DNA from: Candidatus Methanoperedens nitratireducens
GTDB taxonomy: Archaea > Halobacteriota > Methanosarcinia > Methanosarcinales > Methanoperedenaceae
Direction of reading: 5' to 3'
Length of the DNA stretch: 64,000 nucleotides
Assembly (NCBI RefSeq): GCF_000685155.1
Contig: NZ_JMIY01000003.1
Location: 167,575-231,574, forward strand
The first letter of the stretch is position 1; the number at the start of each line of letters is the position of its first letter. A model generated the notes under the pieces. That model was not told the DNA's origin, did no database searches, and saw only the letters and a program-made list of their open reading frames with translations. The position numbers and the translations under genes are program-made. Positions 19,578 through 28,640 of this stretch are shown here, one piece after another.

Positions 19578-20471
19578 ATGAATCTCCTCATCCTCGGCGC
19601 CTATGGCATGTTAGGACACAAGCTTTTCCAGAAGCTAAGCCAGCATTTTGACACGTATGCAACCTGCCGCAATATCCGCAAAGAAGAGTGGATATCTCAG
19701 ATACTTCCTACGGATCGTTTAATACCCAGTGTACAGGCAGAAGACTTTGACAGTATCTTGAAAGCAATTAATGCAGTCCGCCCGGATGCGATCATTAACT
19801 GCATAGGCATTATCAAGCAGCTTGATGCTGCAAAAGACCCTATCCCAAGTATTGCAATCAATGCGCTCTTCCCTCATCAACTTGCAGCAGTCTGTCAGGC
19901 TCAAGGGATCCGGTTGATCCATTTCAGCACTGACTGTGTATTTTCTGGCAAAAATGGCATGTACACGCATAAAGACATAGCTGACGCCGAGGATCTCTAT
20001 GGAAGAACGAAATTTCTGGGCGAGGTTGGAGGGAAGGGATGTATCACGATCCGAAGTTCAATTATCGGACGCGAGCTGGGTACACGACACGGTCTATTGG
20101 AGTGGTTTCTTAGTCAGGCAGGCGGGACGGTGAAAGGTTATAGAAAGGCAATTTACACAGGATTTACTACTATAGAGATGTCCCACATTGTAAATAAAAT
20201 TTTGGTAAATCATCCTGACCTGTCGGGCGTCTGGCATGTTGCTTCGTCTCCCATTTCCAAATATGACTTGCTCTGCCATATCAATGAAAAAATGGTGTTG
20301 AACGTCCGGATTGAACCGGATGACCAGTTTATATGCGATCGAAGTCTGGATGGGCGATTATTTGCTAAACAAACAGGTTATGTTGCTCCCTCGTGGGATA
20401 AAATGATTGAGGAACTTGCAAAAGATTCATCACCATATAATGACATTAAAAAAGCGGATGTGAAAAATTGA
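19578..20471 (+). CDS. RmlD/WbvR-like SDR reductase for a UDP-6-deoxy-HexNAc
   Basis: A 297-residue reductase of the dTDP-4-dehydrorhamnose-reductase family: GAYGMLGHKLF at the N-terminus, FSTDCVFSGKNG, and YGRTKFLGE (YxxxK). Gene order with an inverting 4,6-dehydratase and a 2-epimerase points to L-sugar HexNAc synthesis. The protein lacks the C-terminal cupin of WbjC/CapF. That makes the WbvR-like 4-reductase giving UDP-L-RhaNAc more likely than the L-FucNAc route; this is inference. Its last bases overlap the TTG start of the dehydratase. Confidence 0.82.
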   Translation: MNLLILGAYGMLGHKLFQKLSQHFDTYATCRNIRKEEWISQILPTDRLIPSVQAEDFDSILKAINAVRPDAIINCIGIIKQLDAAKDPIPSIAINALFPHQLAAVCQAQGIRLIHFSTDCVFSGKNGMYTHKDIADAEDLYGRTKFLGEVGGKGCITIRSSIIGRELGTRHGLLEWFLSQAGGTVKGYRKAIYTGFTTIEMSHIVNKILVNHPDLSGVWHVASSPISKYDLLCHINEKMVLNVRIEPDDQFICDRSLDGRLFAKQTGYVAPSWDKMIEELAKDSSPYNDIKKADVKN

Positions 20472-21529
20472 TACTTGAAGGTAAACGTATTCTTATTACT
20501 GGGGGAACTGGCTCTCTCGGAAAAGTACTTGTGCGAAGGCTTATCTCTGGTGAGTTGGGGAAACCAAAACAGATTGTAGTGTTCTCACGAGATGAGGCAA
20601 AACAGCACTTTATGCGCCTGGAATATTTAAAACGCCAATCTGCGACAGATGATGTAATCTATCGCAATTTTCAAGAGCTTCTGACTTTTCGCATTGGCGA
20701 TGTGCGTGATTTTCACAGTGTCAGTGCTGTTGTACGTAATGCGGACGTGATATTCAATGCTGCTGCACTCAAACAGGTTCCCACATGCGAATATTTCCCT
20801 TTCGAGGCTGTACACACGAATATAGCCGGGCCTGAGAATATCATCCGTGCCATTCGAGAGCATAATTTGCCCGTTGAAACTGTTATTGGGATTTCTACTG
20901 ACAAGGCATGTAAACCTGTTAATGTAATGGGTATGACAAAGGCTATTCAGGAGCGTGTTTTTATTCGCGCCAACCTTGATTGCTCTGATACCCGTTTCAT
21001 CTGCGTTCGATATGGTAATGTTCTTGCATCTCGAGGCTCGGTTATACCGTTATTCCATGATCAGATTAGAAGCGGAGGTCCTGTAACAATTACAACAGAG
21101 GATATGACCCGTTTCCTGCTAAGTCTTGATCAAGCTGTAGACACTATTTTTGCTGCTCTGCGTAATGCAAGGCCAGGGGAAACATATGTTCCCAAGGTCC
21201 CCTCAGCTAAGGTTACGGATATTGTTGATGTATTGATCGGTGATCGTCCCATAAAGAAAATAATTACTGGAATTCGTCCAGGAGAAAAGATACATGAGAT
21301 TCTGGTTTCAGAGGAGGAAGCAAATCGTACTATTGATAAGGGTGCATATTATGCCATATTATCCATCCTGCCTGAGTTGAAAGCGGATACTCTGGAGAAA
21401 TCTACAATTGGAAAAGAATTCAGTTCATCGGACAATTTAATGACAAAAGAAGAAGTTAAAGCTTTGTTTATTCGTCACAAGCTTATGGTAGAAGATAATC
21501 TCACTTATGAAGATGAGTTGCTTAGATGA
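20468..21529 (+). CDS. UDP-GlcNAc inverting 4,6-dehydratase (WbjB/CapE/WbvB-like)
   Basis: A 353-residue SDR. It carries ITGGTGSLGKVLVRRL (NADP site), GDVRDF, FNAAALKQVPTCE and STDKACKPVNVMGMTK. In the last block the YxxxK Tyr is replaced by Met (MGMTK), as in inverting UDP-GlcNAc dehydratases. The product would be the UDP-L-arabino-4-hexulose precursor of UDP-L-FucNAc or UDP-L-QuiNAc. It starts on a TTG overlapping the reductase stop, and its stop overlaps the ATG of the 2-epimerase, so the three are translationally coupled. Confidence 0.9.
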   Translation: MILEGKRILITGGTGSLGKVLVRRLISGELGKPKQIVVFSRDEAKQHFMRLEYLKRQSATDDVIYRNFQELLTFRIGDVRDFHSVSAVVRNADVIFNAAALKQVPTCEYFPFEAVHTNIAGPENIIRAIREHNLPVETVIGISTDKACKPVNVMGMTKAIQERVFIRANLDCSDTRFICVRYGNVLASRGSVIPLFHDQIRSGGPVTITTEDMTRFLLSLDQAVDTIFAALRNARPGETYVPKVPSAKVTDIVDVLIGDRPIKKIITGIRPGEKIHEILVSEEEANRTIDKGAYYAILSILPELKADTLEKSTIGKEFSSSDNLMTKEEVKALFIRHKLMVEDNLTYEDELLR

Positions 21530-22611
21530 AAATCCTTACAATTCTTGGCACTCGGCCAGAAATAATTCGCCTGAGTCGTATAATCCCCAAACTAGATCAC
21601 CTATGTAACCATGTTCTTGTGCATACAGGTCAGAATTATGATCGAACACTGAATGAGCTTTTTTTTGAAGAACTCGATCTTCGCCTGCCAGATCATATTC
21701 TTGAATGTAAATCAAAGAGCACTATGGAGCAGATTGGCAAGATTTTAGTTGAATGTGAGCGAGTCATACAACAAGAAAAACCTGATCGTCTTTTAGTGCT
21801 TGGTGATACAAATAGTGCACTATCGGCTATTGTAGCTAAACGATCTGGAATACCTGTATATCATATGGAAGCGGGTAATCGCTGCTATGATGACCGTGTA
21901 CCAGAGGAAGTAAATCGGAGAATCATAGACCATAGCAGTGATATTCTTTTACCTTACACCGAACGCAGTCGTGCTAATCTCCTCAGAGAAGGGATTCAGG
22001 GTGAACGCATCTATGTGACAGGAAATCCGATCAAAGAAGTGTTAGATTATTACACTTCACAGATTGATGCAAGCAATGCGTTGAAAAATCTCGGGGTAGA
22101 AGCGAACAATTATTTTCTGATAACATTGCACAGGGCAGAAAACGTGGATATAAAAGAGCGTCTTATAAAATTTATCGAAGCCTTCCATAAACTTCATGAG
22201 ATATACAACCTTCCTGTTATATGCAGCCTCCATCCAAGAACCCGTTCCCAGCTCGATAAACGGTCTCTGATTCTTGATGGAGAAGGTGTACAGGTAATTG
22301 AACCATTTGGTTTGTTTGACTTTATCAATCTTGAAAAACACGCCAAATGTGTTCTGAGCGATAGTGGAACTGTGCAGGAAGAATGCTGTATATTTAGAGT
22401 TCCTGCTGTTACATTGAGGGATGCGACGGAACGACCAGAAACTGTGGAAGTGGGTAGCAATATGCTCAGTGGAGCTGAACCTGGGTCAATTCTTTCTTGT
22501 GTAAAGACTGTTCTGAATCAAACTTGTGACTGGATGCCACCACATGAATACCTTGAGAGAGATGTGAGTAATACAGTAGTTAAGATTGTGCTAGGATATA
22601 AATGGAGGTAG
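21526..22611 (+). CDS. UDP-HexNAc 2-epimerase (WbjD/WbvD/WecB-like)
   Basis: A 361-residue non-hydrolysing UDP-N-acetylhexosamine 2-epimerase. Signatures are GTRPEIIRLSRIIPKL, VHTGQNYD, VLGDTNSALSA, HMEAGNRCYDDRVPEEVNR, and SDSGTVQEECC near the C-terminus. In this operon it should act third, epimerising C2 of the 6-deoxy-L-hexosamine made by the two preceding enzymes. Its ATG overlaps the dehydratase stop (ATGA). It ends in TAG. Confidence 0.92.
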   Translation: MKILTILGTRPEIIRLSRIIPKLDHLCNHVLVHTGQNYDRTLNELFFEELDLRLPDHILECKSKSTMEQIGKILVECERVIQQEKPDRLLVLGDTNSALSAIVAKRSGIPVYHMEAGNRCYDDRVPEEVNRRIIDHSSDILLPYTERSRANLLREGIQGERIYVTGNPIKEVLDYYTSQIDASNALKNLGVEANNYFLITLHRAENVDIKERLIKFIEAFHKLHEIYNLPVICSLHPRTRSQLDKRSLILDGEGVQVIEPFGLFDFINLEKHAKCVLSDSGTVQEECCIFRVPAVTLRDATERPETVEVGSNMLSGAEPGSILSCVKTVLNQTCDWMPPHEYLERDVSNTVVKIVLGYKWR

Positions 22612-22614
22612 CTA

Positions 22615-23574
22615 GTGTTCTATCCCAAAGTATCTATTATAATTCCAGTCTATAACGGCTCGAAATATCTGCGTGAAGCGATCGACAGTGCTCTTGCACA
22701 AACTTACAAGAATATAGAAATTATTGTGATAAATGATGGATCTAATGACGGATCAAAGACAGAGATGATAGCAAAATCATATGGAGATAAAATCCGTTAT
22801 TTCTATCAAGATAATGGGGGTGTTGCTTCGGCTCTGAATTTTGGTATTCGAATGATGAAAGGAGATTATTTTTCATGGTTAAGTCACGATGATATTTATT
22901 ATCCGAATAAGGTTGAAGAACAAGTAAACTTTTTTAAAAAAAATAGAACCGATGTTATATTGTATACTGATTATGAGTATATAGATTCCGAATCAAAATA
23001 CATACGCTCTGAAATAATTAAAAATATTGAGCCCCGACAATTTGTTTATTTTTTGATTACAAGCTATCCTATTAATGGCTGTACTACCTTAATTCCAAAA
23101 ACGTGTTTCAGTAATGTGGGAGTATTCAATGAAAGTTTAAAAACTACACAGGATTATGAACTATGGTTTAGGTTGGCAAAAAAATATCAATTTATACACC
23201 TATCGAAAACTTTATTAAAATCTCGTATCCATTATGAACAAGGAACTATTGCATTGAATAATATAGTATTAAATGAATGTGATGACCTTTATCATTGGTT
23301 TATAGATGAATTGTCAATAAATGAAATATTAAGTTTAACAAACGATGCGATTGGATTATTTTATATTAAGTCTGCCATTGCATTGAAAACTAAAGGTTAT
23401 ATAGGAGCAGCCAATTTTACTTTGAAAAAATCATTGAGATATTTATTTAAATCAGATGTTAAATCATCATTAAAAAATATATATTTAGTTATTTATTATA
23501 TTTTTTGTGAGCCTAAGATAACTGGCTATTATTATTTGAGGAAACTTAAATTAATAAAAATAAATAAGAGTTAA
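22615..23574 (+). CDS. GT2 family glycosyltransferase
   Basis: A 319-residue GT-A fold transferase. N-terminal signature: VSIIIPVYNGSKYLREAIDS, then VINDGSNDGS. SWLSHDDIYYPNK is the metal-binding DxD-like region. It starts at a GTG three bases after the epimerase stop, with GGAGG inside the preceding codons as ribosome-binding site. Base composition turns markedly AT-rich from here to about 28.6 kb, unlike the sugar-nucleotide genes before it, which hints at separate acquisition. Confidence 0.9.
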   Translation: MFYPKVSIIIPVYNGSKYLREAIDSALAQTYKNIEIIVINDGSNDGSKTEMIAKSYGDKIRYFYQDNGGVASALNFGIRMMKGDYFSWLSHDDIYYPNKVEEQVNFFKKNRTDVILYTDYEYIDSESKYIRSEIIKNIEPRQFVYFLITSYPINGCTTLIPKTCFSNVGVFNESLKTTQDYELWFRLAKKYQFIHLSKTLLKSRIHYEQGTIALNNIVLNECDDLYHWFIDELSINEILSLTNDAIGLFYIKSAIALKTKGYIGAANFTLKKSLRYLFKSDVKSSLKNIYLVIYYIFCEPKITGYYYLRKLKLIKINKS

Positions 23575-23601
23575 CAATAGATATAAAATTAATATATATA
23601 T

Positions 23602-24687
23602 ATGAAAATTCTTATAATCCCAGAATATGGTACCTTTGGCGGGACGCTCACCTTTCTAAAAAGGTTATTATATATACATAATAAAAATAATATTGAAACA
23701 GCAGTATTGATTCAGAAAAATCAACAGATTCCCGAAACAATGGCCCTTTTTAAGGATTCCGGCGCAAAAGTGTATACATCCTCAAATAGATTCAAATTAT
23801 TCTTACATCCTTTATTTTCACCGATATTTGATTTGTTTTTTTGTTGGAAAGCTTTTGTCTCGTATCGCCCTGATATTATAGTTGTATCAAATGGTTCACC
23901 AGGGACAATGCTCAGTGTTTTGTTCTTTCCAGTGCCCGTAATATTTGTGATGCATTCATATCCGAGAAAAAAAATGCTTCTTCCAATACGTTTTATGTGC
24001 AGAATGGCAAGCAGGTACCAAAATCGTTTTGTAACCGTTTCTCAATTTTCAAAGGAAAATATAAATCGCTTTATGGGGGTACCACTTAAGCATATTGAAG
24101 TCATATATAATAGCTTCCAGCCAATAAAAACTTATATAAACAATAAAAACGCACATATTCTTACCGTTGGACATGTGGAATGGTATAAAGATCCCGAATG
24201 TTGGTTAAGTGTCGCAAAAAAAGTCATTGATAAAAAACAGGATGTCCGTTTCTTATGGGTCGGTGATGGTGAATTGCTGAGATCCTTTAAGTTAAAAATT
24301 CATGAACTTGGCATGGAAAGCCGAATTGTTATGTGCGGTTTCAGCAACCAGATAGAAAACTATTATGCAGATGCCATATTATATTTTCAGCCAAGTTTAC
24401 TCGAAAGTCACGGCATCTCAGTTGTAGAGGCTATGGCGCACGGATTACCTTGCGTAACATCCGATGCTGGTGGCCTGCCTGAATCAGTTGTAAATGGTGA
24501 AACTGGCTTTACATGTCCACCTAATGATGTGGAATGTTTTGTTTCACGAATTATTAAATTGCTGGATGATGATAAACTTAGGGAAAAAATGGGACAGTGC
24601 GGAAAATTGCGGGCAGAAATACTTTTTTCCGAAGAAGTCCAAGAGAAAAAAATGATCAGCCTATACACATCAGTATTACAAAAATAG
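23602..24687 (+). CDS. GT4 family glycosyltransferase
   Basis: A 361-residue GT-B transferase. It opens with [14 protein letters not shown] (acceptor-side loop) and has the donor-binding block [18 protein letters not shown] followed by SDAGGLPE. It is AT-rich like its neighbour and ends in TAG nine bases before the truncated glycosyltransferase copy. Confidence 0.9.
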   Translation: MKILIIPEYGTFGGTLTFLKRLLYIHNKNNIETAVLIQKNQQIPETMALFKDSGAKVYTSSNRFKLFLHPLFSPIFDLFFCWKAFVSYRPDIIVVSNGSPGTMLSVLFFPVPVIFVMHSYPRKKMLLPIRFMCRMASRYQNRFVTVSQFSKENINRFMGVPLKHIEVIYNSFQPIKTYINNKNAHILTVGHVEWYKDPECWLSVAKKVIDKKQDVRFLWVGDGELLRSFKLKIHELGMESRIVMCGFSNQIENYYADAILYFQPSLLESHGISVVEAMAHGLPCVTSDAGGLPESVVNGETGFTCPPNDVECFVSRIIKLLDDDKLREKMGQCGKLRAEILFSEEVQEKKMISLYTSVLQK

Positions 24688-24695
24688 GTATCGAA

Positions 24696-24965
24696 ATGTC
24701 CGATTTCCAACTAAAAACCACGGTCGCGTTCATCGTATTCAACCGCCCTGACACCACCAGAAGAGTGTTCGCAGAAATAGCGAAAGCCAGACCAAGAAAG
24801 CTTCTGATTATCGCTGACGGCCCGCGCGCGGATCATCCTGAGGACGCAGAAAAATGCGCTGCTGTCCGTGCTATCATAGATGGTGTGGATTGGGACTGCG
24901 AGGTGCTGAAAAATTATTCAAATTCAATTTCTGCAACATTTGAATCAATCCTTCCCGAATGTTAA
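24696..24965 (+). pseudogene. Truncated 5' copy of the HlpA-like glycosyltransferase
   Basis: The first ~76 codons ([19 protein letters not shown] onward to [11 protein letters not shown]) match the N-terminus of the intact gene at 25663, with a few substitutions. Homology ends abruptly near 24923; about 14 unrelated codons ([14 protein letters not shown]) follow to a stop. The catalytic remainder is missing, so it cannot be an active enzyme. It directly precedes the VapBC module. Confidence 0.9.
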
Positions 24966-25009
24966 TGTATGAAGAAACCTTAAATACGTGATTTCACATA
25001 TATAAGAGT

Positions 25010-25288
25010 ATGACAAATATAACACTTTCAATACCGAATGAAGTACATCATAAAATGAAAATGCATAAGGAAATAAGATGGAGTGAGGTCGTGAGAAGAG
25101 CTATTACTGAGTTTATAGGAAAGCTTGAAGAAAAAGGCGCTGAGATGACGACTAAGGAATTGCTCGAAGAGCTTGGTGATGATTTTAGAAAAAAACTGAA
25201 CGAGCTGAGTTTTGAGAAAGCTGAAAAAGGGTATGAAAAAATGAGGGCTGCAGAGTGGAAAAGAGTCTCTTCGATACAAACTTTTTGA
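25010..25288 (+). CDS. vapB: VapB-type ribbon-helix-helix antitoxin
   Basis: A 92-residue protein. The N-terminal ~45 residues have the archaeal VapB/CopG pattern (ITLSIPNEVHHKMKMHKEIRW, read in two parts, then SEVVRRAITEF). A charged helical toxin-binding tail follows. Its end overlaps the vapC start by 34 bases, as in coupled TA modules. A TATA-like tatataag lies just upstream (about 25001-25008), so transcription may be leaderless from inside the duplicated region. Confidence 0.85.
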   Translation: MTNITLSIPNEVHHKMKMHKEIRWSEVVRRAITEFIGKLEEKGAEMTTKELLEELGDDFRKKLNELSFEKAEKGYEKMRAAEWKRVSSIQTF

Positions 25289-25581
25289 TTGACGCATACA
25301 GGGGCAGGGAATCGCTCGACGGCTATACGACCATACTGAACCTCATAGAGTTCCCAAAAGCGATTGAGTTCAATCTTCTAGTTCTGTTTCCATCTAAATC
25401 CGATTATTATCTTGCTTTAAAAATTTCTACTGAACTTTTGATAACTGGAAAACCAATACCTGCTGTTGATTCAGTAATTGCAGCGGTTGTTTTGAACAAT
25501 AAATTGAAGCTGGTGACAAAGGATAAGCATTTTCATATGATTAAAAATATTATTAAAGATTTCAAAGTTGATGTGGTTTGA
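25255..25581 (+). CDS. vapC: VapC-type PIN-domain toxin
   Basis: A 108-residue PIN ribonuclease. The acidic active-site residues are visible: Asp in LFDTNFLIDAYRG, Glu in NLIEFPKA, Asp in PAVDSVIAAVV and Asp in VTKDKHF. The start is GTG at 25255 inside vapB. It is a little shorter than the usual 125-140 residues but all key acids are present. It sits between the truncated and the complete glycosyltransferase. Confidence 0.87.
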   Translation: MEKSLFDTNFLIDAYRGRESLDGYTTILNLIEFPKAIEFNLLVLFPSKSDYYLALKISTELLITGKPIPAVDSVIAAVVLNNKLKLVTKDKHFHMIKNIIKDFKVDVV

Positions 25582-25662
25582 TAATGAATATGGAAGAATA
25601 AAACGCTGCATGAAATTCTACACCTCCCAATATTCATCATTATTACAAAAACAGATATAGAA

Positions 25663-26592
25663 ATGTCTAATTTCAAACTAAAAACCCCGGTCGCTTTCAT
25701 CATATTCAACCGACCTGACACCACAAGAAGAGTGTTCGCAGAAATAGCGAAAGCCGGACCAAGAAAGCTTCTGGTTATCGCTGACGGGCCGCGCGCGGAT
25801 CATCCTGAGGACGCAGAAAAATGCGCTGCTGTTCGTGCTATAATCGACAATGTTGATTGGGACTGCGAGGTGCTGACCAATTACTCGGATGTAAATTTAG
25901 GCTGCAAACGCCGGGTGTCAAGCGGTCTGGACTGGGTATTCGATACAGTTGAAGAAGCAATTATTCTTGAGGATGACTGCCTGCCGCACCCGACATTCTT
26001 CCGATTTTGTGAGGAGTTGCTGGAGAAATATAGGAACGATAAGCGGATTGCCATGATCAGCGGGGATAATTTCCAGTTTGGCAGAAAAAGGACTAAGTAT
26101 AGTTATTACTTCTCTCGTTACCCTCATATATGGGGCTGGGCATCCTGGCGTCGAGCCTGGAAGAATTATGACGTTGATATGAAACTGTGGCCTGAGATTC
26201 GTGATGGTGGATGGTTGCAGGACTTGCTTGGGGCTAAAATAAGCGTCTGGTATTGGAAAAATAGATTTGAAAATGTGTATAAAGGGAAGATAGATACCTG
26301 GGATTACCAGTGGGCTTTTTCATGCTGGATACAAAACGCATTGACCGTTATACCTGATGTAAACCTGGTTTCAAATATTGGATTTGATATGAACGCCGTG
26401 CATACAAAAGTCAAACATGAATTTGCTGATATGGAAATAGAACCCATGAGTTTTCCTATTTCACATTCAGATTACATATTACGCGATTCAAATGCAGATT
26501 TCTTCGTTGAAAATAAAATGTTTTCTGGTATTAAGTCATTGATGTTACGAGTTATTAAGAGAGTTATTAATAAATTGGAGGGCGTACAATAG
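25663..26592 (+). CDS. Glycosyltransferase (HlpA-like GT2 group)
   Basis: A 309-residue transferase of the group annotated as hemolytic-protein-HlpA-like or GT2. Visible: [20 protein letters not shown] at the N-terminus, [15 protein letters not shown], and EEAIILEDDCLPHPTFFRF (DD metal site), then RYPHIWGWASWRRAW. This is the complete copy; its first ~76 codons are duplicated upstream of the VapBC module. It ends in TAG. Confidence 0.85.
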   Translation: MSNFKLKTPVAFIIFNRPDTTRRVFAEIAKAGPRKLLVIADGPRADHPEDAEKCAAVRAIIDNVDWDCEVLTNYSDVNLGCKRRVSSGLDWVFDTVEEAIILEDDCLPHPTFFRFCEELLEKYRNDKRIAMISGDNFQFGRKRTKYSYYFSRYPHIWGWASWRRAWKNYDVDMKLWPEIRDGGWLQDLLGAKISVWYWKNRFENVYKGKIDTWDYQWAFSCWIQNALTVIPDVNLVSNIGFDMNAVHTKVKHEFADMEIEPMSFPISHSDYILRDSNADFFVENKMFSGIKSLMLRVIKRVINKLEGVQ

Positions 26593-26650
26593 GCTTTTCA
26601 TAGATGAATTTAAATTTTAAAGCAGATAACATGTTATTAGAATAAAAGGT

Positions 26651-27436
26651 ATGATGCTCGAAAACAAAAACAAATGTGCCTGCAATTATACAGCATTTAA
26701 GGAATATCATAAACATTCCCAGGCACTTGATTATGATGTAGAGTATGTTCAATGTGAATCATGCGGCATGATCATTGCTCCGGAATCGACGAAATATACT
26801 TTATTCAACATATATAATGCTGATTATTTTATAAATGTTGATTATAGGTAGAGGGGGCGAGCAAAAATATTGCTTACGTATATTAAATATATTTATATAT
26901 TTATTTGTCTTAAAAAAATGCATATTTGCGATTTTGGCGCAGGGAATGGATATTTAAGTAAATTTCTGATTAATAATGGATTCAATGTTTTGGCTTATGA
27001 ACCATTCAATCAAAATAATACATACTTAGAAAAATCATACTACTGTGACAAACCTTTCAATGCAGATGTACTATTGATGGTAGAAGTCTTTGAACATTTC
27101 ACTAATGCATTTGAAGACATTCATAAAATCTTAACTGATTTTCATAACCCCAAATTAGTAATATTTACAACAAGATTAACCGATAATGCTAACGAACCTA
27201 TCGAGGATTGGTTCTATTTAGATCCTGATTCAGGGCATTTCACTTTGTGGTCAAAAAAAAGTTTGACTTTGCTTGGTGAAATGAACGGATACAAATTGAT
27301 ATCTTTAGATGATACATTTCTTCACATCTTTTGCAAGGCATCAGATATAGAGATGTGCAATAATCTTAAAATTTTATCAATTCCTACAAAGTTTGCAGTG
27401 AAGGTAAGAGGAGTCATTAAGAGGTTATTCAAATGA
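26651..27436 (+). pseudogene. SAM-dependent methyltransferase interrupted by an in-frame TAG
   Basis: One frame from 26651 to 27436, broken only by TAG at 26849-26851. Before the stop is a zinc-binding head (C-x1-C near residue 9 and VQCESCGMI). After it the frame resumes with RGRAKILLTYIKYIY and then the SAM motif ICDFGAGNGYLSKFL, VEVFEHF and a normal C-terminus. The head and body together match class I methyltransferases with an N-terminal zinc ribbon that are common in glycan clusters. Either it is a recent nonsense mutant, or translation restarts at a TTG near 26870, or TAG is read through. Confidence 0.8.
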
Positions 27437-28578
27437 AAATACTTTATGACCACACCGTATTTCAATTCCAGCGATATGGCGGAATATCAAGATATTTTTA
27501 CGAACTCATAACAAAGCTTTCAATAAAAGAAGAGGTGGGCATAAACCTATTCCAAGGTTTTCACATAAACGAATATGACCTATCAGAGCACAAGCAAAAT
27601 TTTGACTCATACTGGGGGCATAAATGGAATTACAAAAAACCCGCTGCACAGTATATAGCATATATATTATTTACAATTCCAAATAACATTTTATTTTATA
27701 ATTATATGAGCTCGTCGGATGTTAATATATACCATCCAACATATTACAGAAACGATTTGGACAAATATAAGAAATCAGCAATTGTGTTAACAGTGCATGA
27801 TATGATTCATGAATTGTACCCCGACCAGTTTATAGATAGCAGGTTTGTAATTAAAGCAAAAAAAAAATCCATTGATACAGCCAATCTAATAATATGTATT
27901 TCTCAAAATACAAAAAAAGATTTAATGAACATATATGACGTACCCGATGATAAAATAAAAGTCATATATCATGCAAACTCGCTGCCTAAATCTAATGAAT
28001 ACCTGAAATGTGCTGATTTTGAAAAAATATATTCAATAACCAAACCATTTTTATTATATGTCGGTGATCGAAAACGTAGTTACAAGAATTTTACGATGTT
28101 GCTTGAAACATATTCGACTAAGCTTTCAGATCGCTTTGATTTGGTCTGTTTTGGTGGAGGAGATTTTAATCATAATGAATTAAAAACCATTAAAAATAAA
28201 AGATTTTCCGGGAAAGTAATTCATTTAAGCGGTTCAGATCATCTGCTTGCATCGTTATATAAAAATGCATTTTGTTTCATATATCCATCTTTATATGAAG
28301 GATTTGGCATCCCATTGCTTGAAGCTATGGGAATGGGATGTCCGGTCATTGCCGCTAACACAAGCTCAATCCCGGAGGTTGTGAATAAAGCGGCTTTATT
28401 GTTTGATCCCAATTCAAAAGATAGTTTAATTAATGTAATTGAATTGTTAGAAAGCAATGAGTCAAGGCGTGAGAAATTGATTAATCTTGGTTTAGAACAA
28501 GAGAAAAAATTCAGTTGGGCCAAAACTGCTAATGAAACATTTAAAGTTTATGAGTATGCATATGATTTAAAACATTGA
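27433..28578 (+). CDS. GT4 family glycosyltransferase
   Basis: A 381-residue GT-B transferase. The N-terminus has FQFQRYGGISRYFYEL, and a TVHDMIHELYPDQF block is typical of mannosyltransferase-like GT4 enzymes. The donor-binding region is SLYEGFGIPLLEAMGMGCPV. The ATG overlaps the methyltransferase stop (ATGA), showing translational coupling to the interrupted gene. Confidence 0.9.
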   Translation: MKILYDHTVFQFQRYGGISRYFYELITKLSIKEEVGINLFQGFHINEYDLSEHKQNFDSYWGHKWNYKKPAAQYIAYILFTIPNNILFYNYMSSSDVNIYHPTYYRNDLDKYKKSAIVLTVHDMIHELYPDQFIDSRFVIKAKKKSIDTANLIICISQNTKKDLMNIYDVPDDKIKVIYHANSLPKSNEYLKCADFEKIYSITKPFLLYVGDRKRSYKNFTMLLETYSTKLSDRFDLVCFGGGDFNHNELKTIKNKRFSGKVIHLSGSDHLLASLYKNAFCFIYPSLYEGFGIPLLEAMGMGCPVIAANTSSIPEVVNKAALLFDPNSKDSLINVIELLESNESRREKLINLGLEQEKKFSWAKTANETFKVYEYAYDLKH

Positions 28579-28640
28579 TCAAATAAGCATAACTCCCGAA
28601 ATCATTTATGGATAATAAAGAGATACACGGAAATAAAACA

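Larger units (their letters stand above)
24672..25890 (+). repeat. Direct repeat: duplicated glycosyltransferase 5' end flanking a VapBC module
   Basis: About 250 bases at 24672-24923 recur at about 25640-25890 with roughly 90% identity by eye. Each copy includes some 25 bases of leader ('ttacaaaaa...gaaatgtc') and about 76 codons of the same glycosyltransferase gene. The interval between the copies is filled by vapB and vapC. Confidence 0.9.

Noticed and set aside
26849-26851. Pyrrolysine as the meaning of in-frame TAG codons
   Set aside because: TAG serves as the plain stop codon of many genes in the window, and the HicB TAG is one base from the expected Glu codon. I keep readthrough only as something to check, not as a call.
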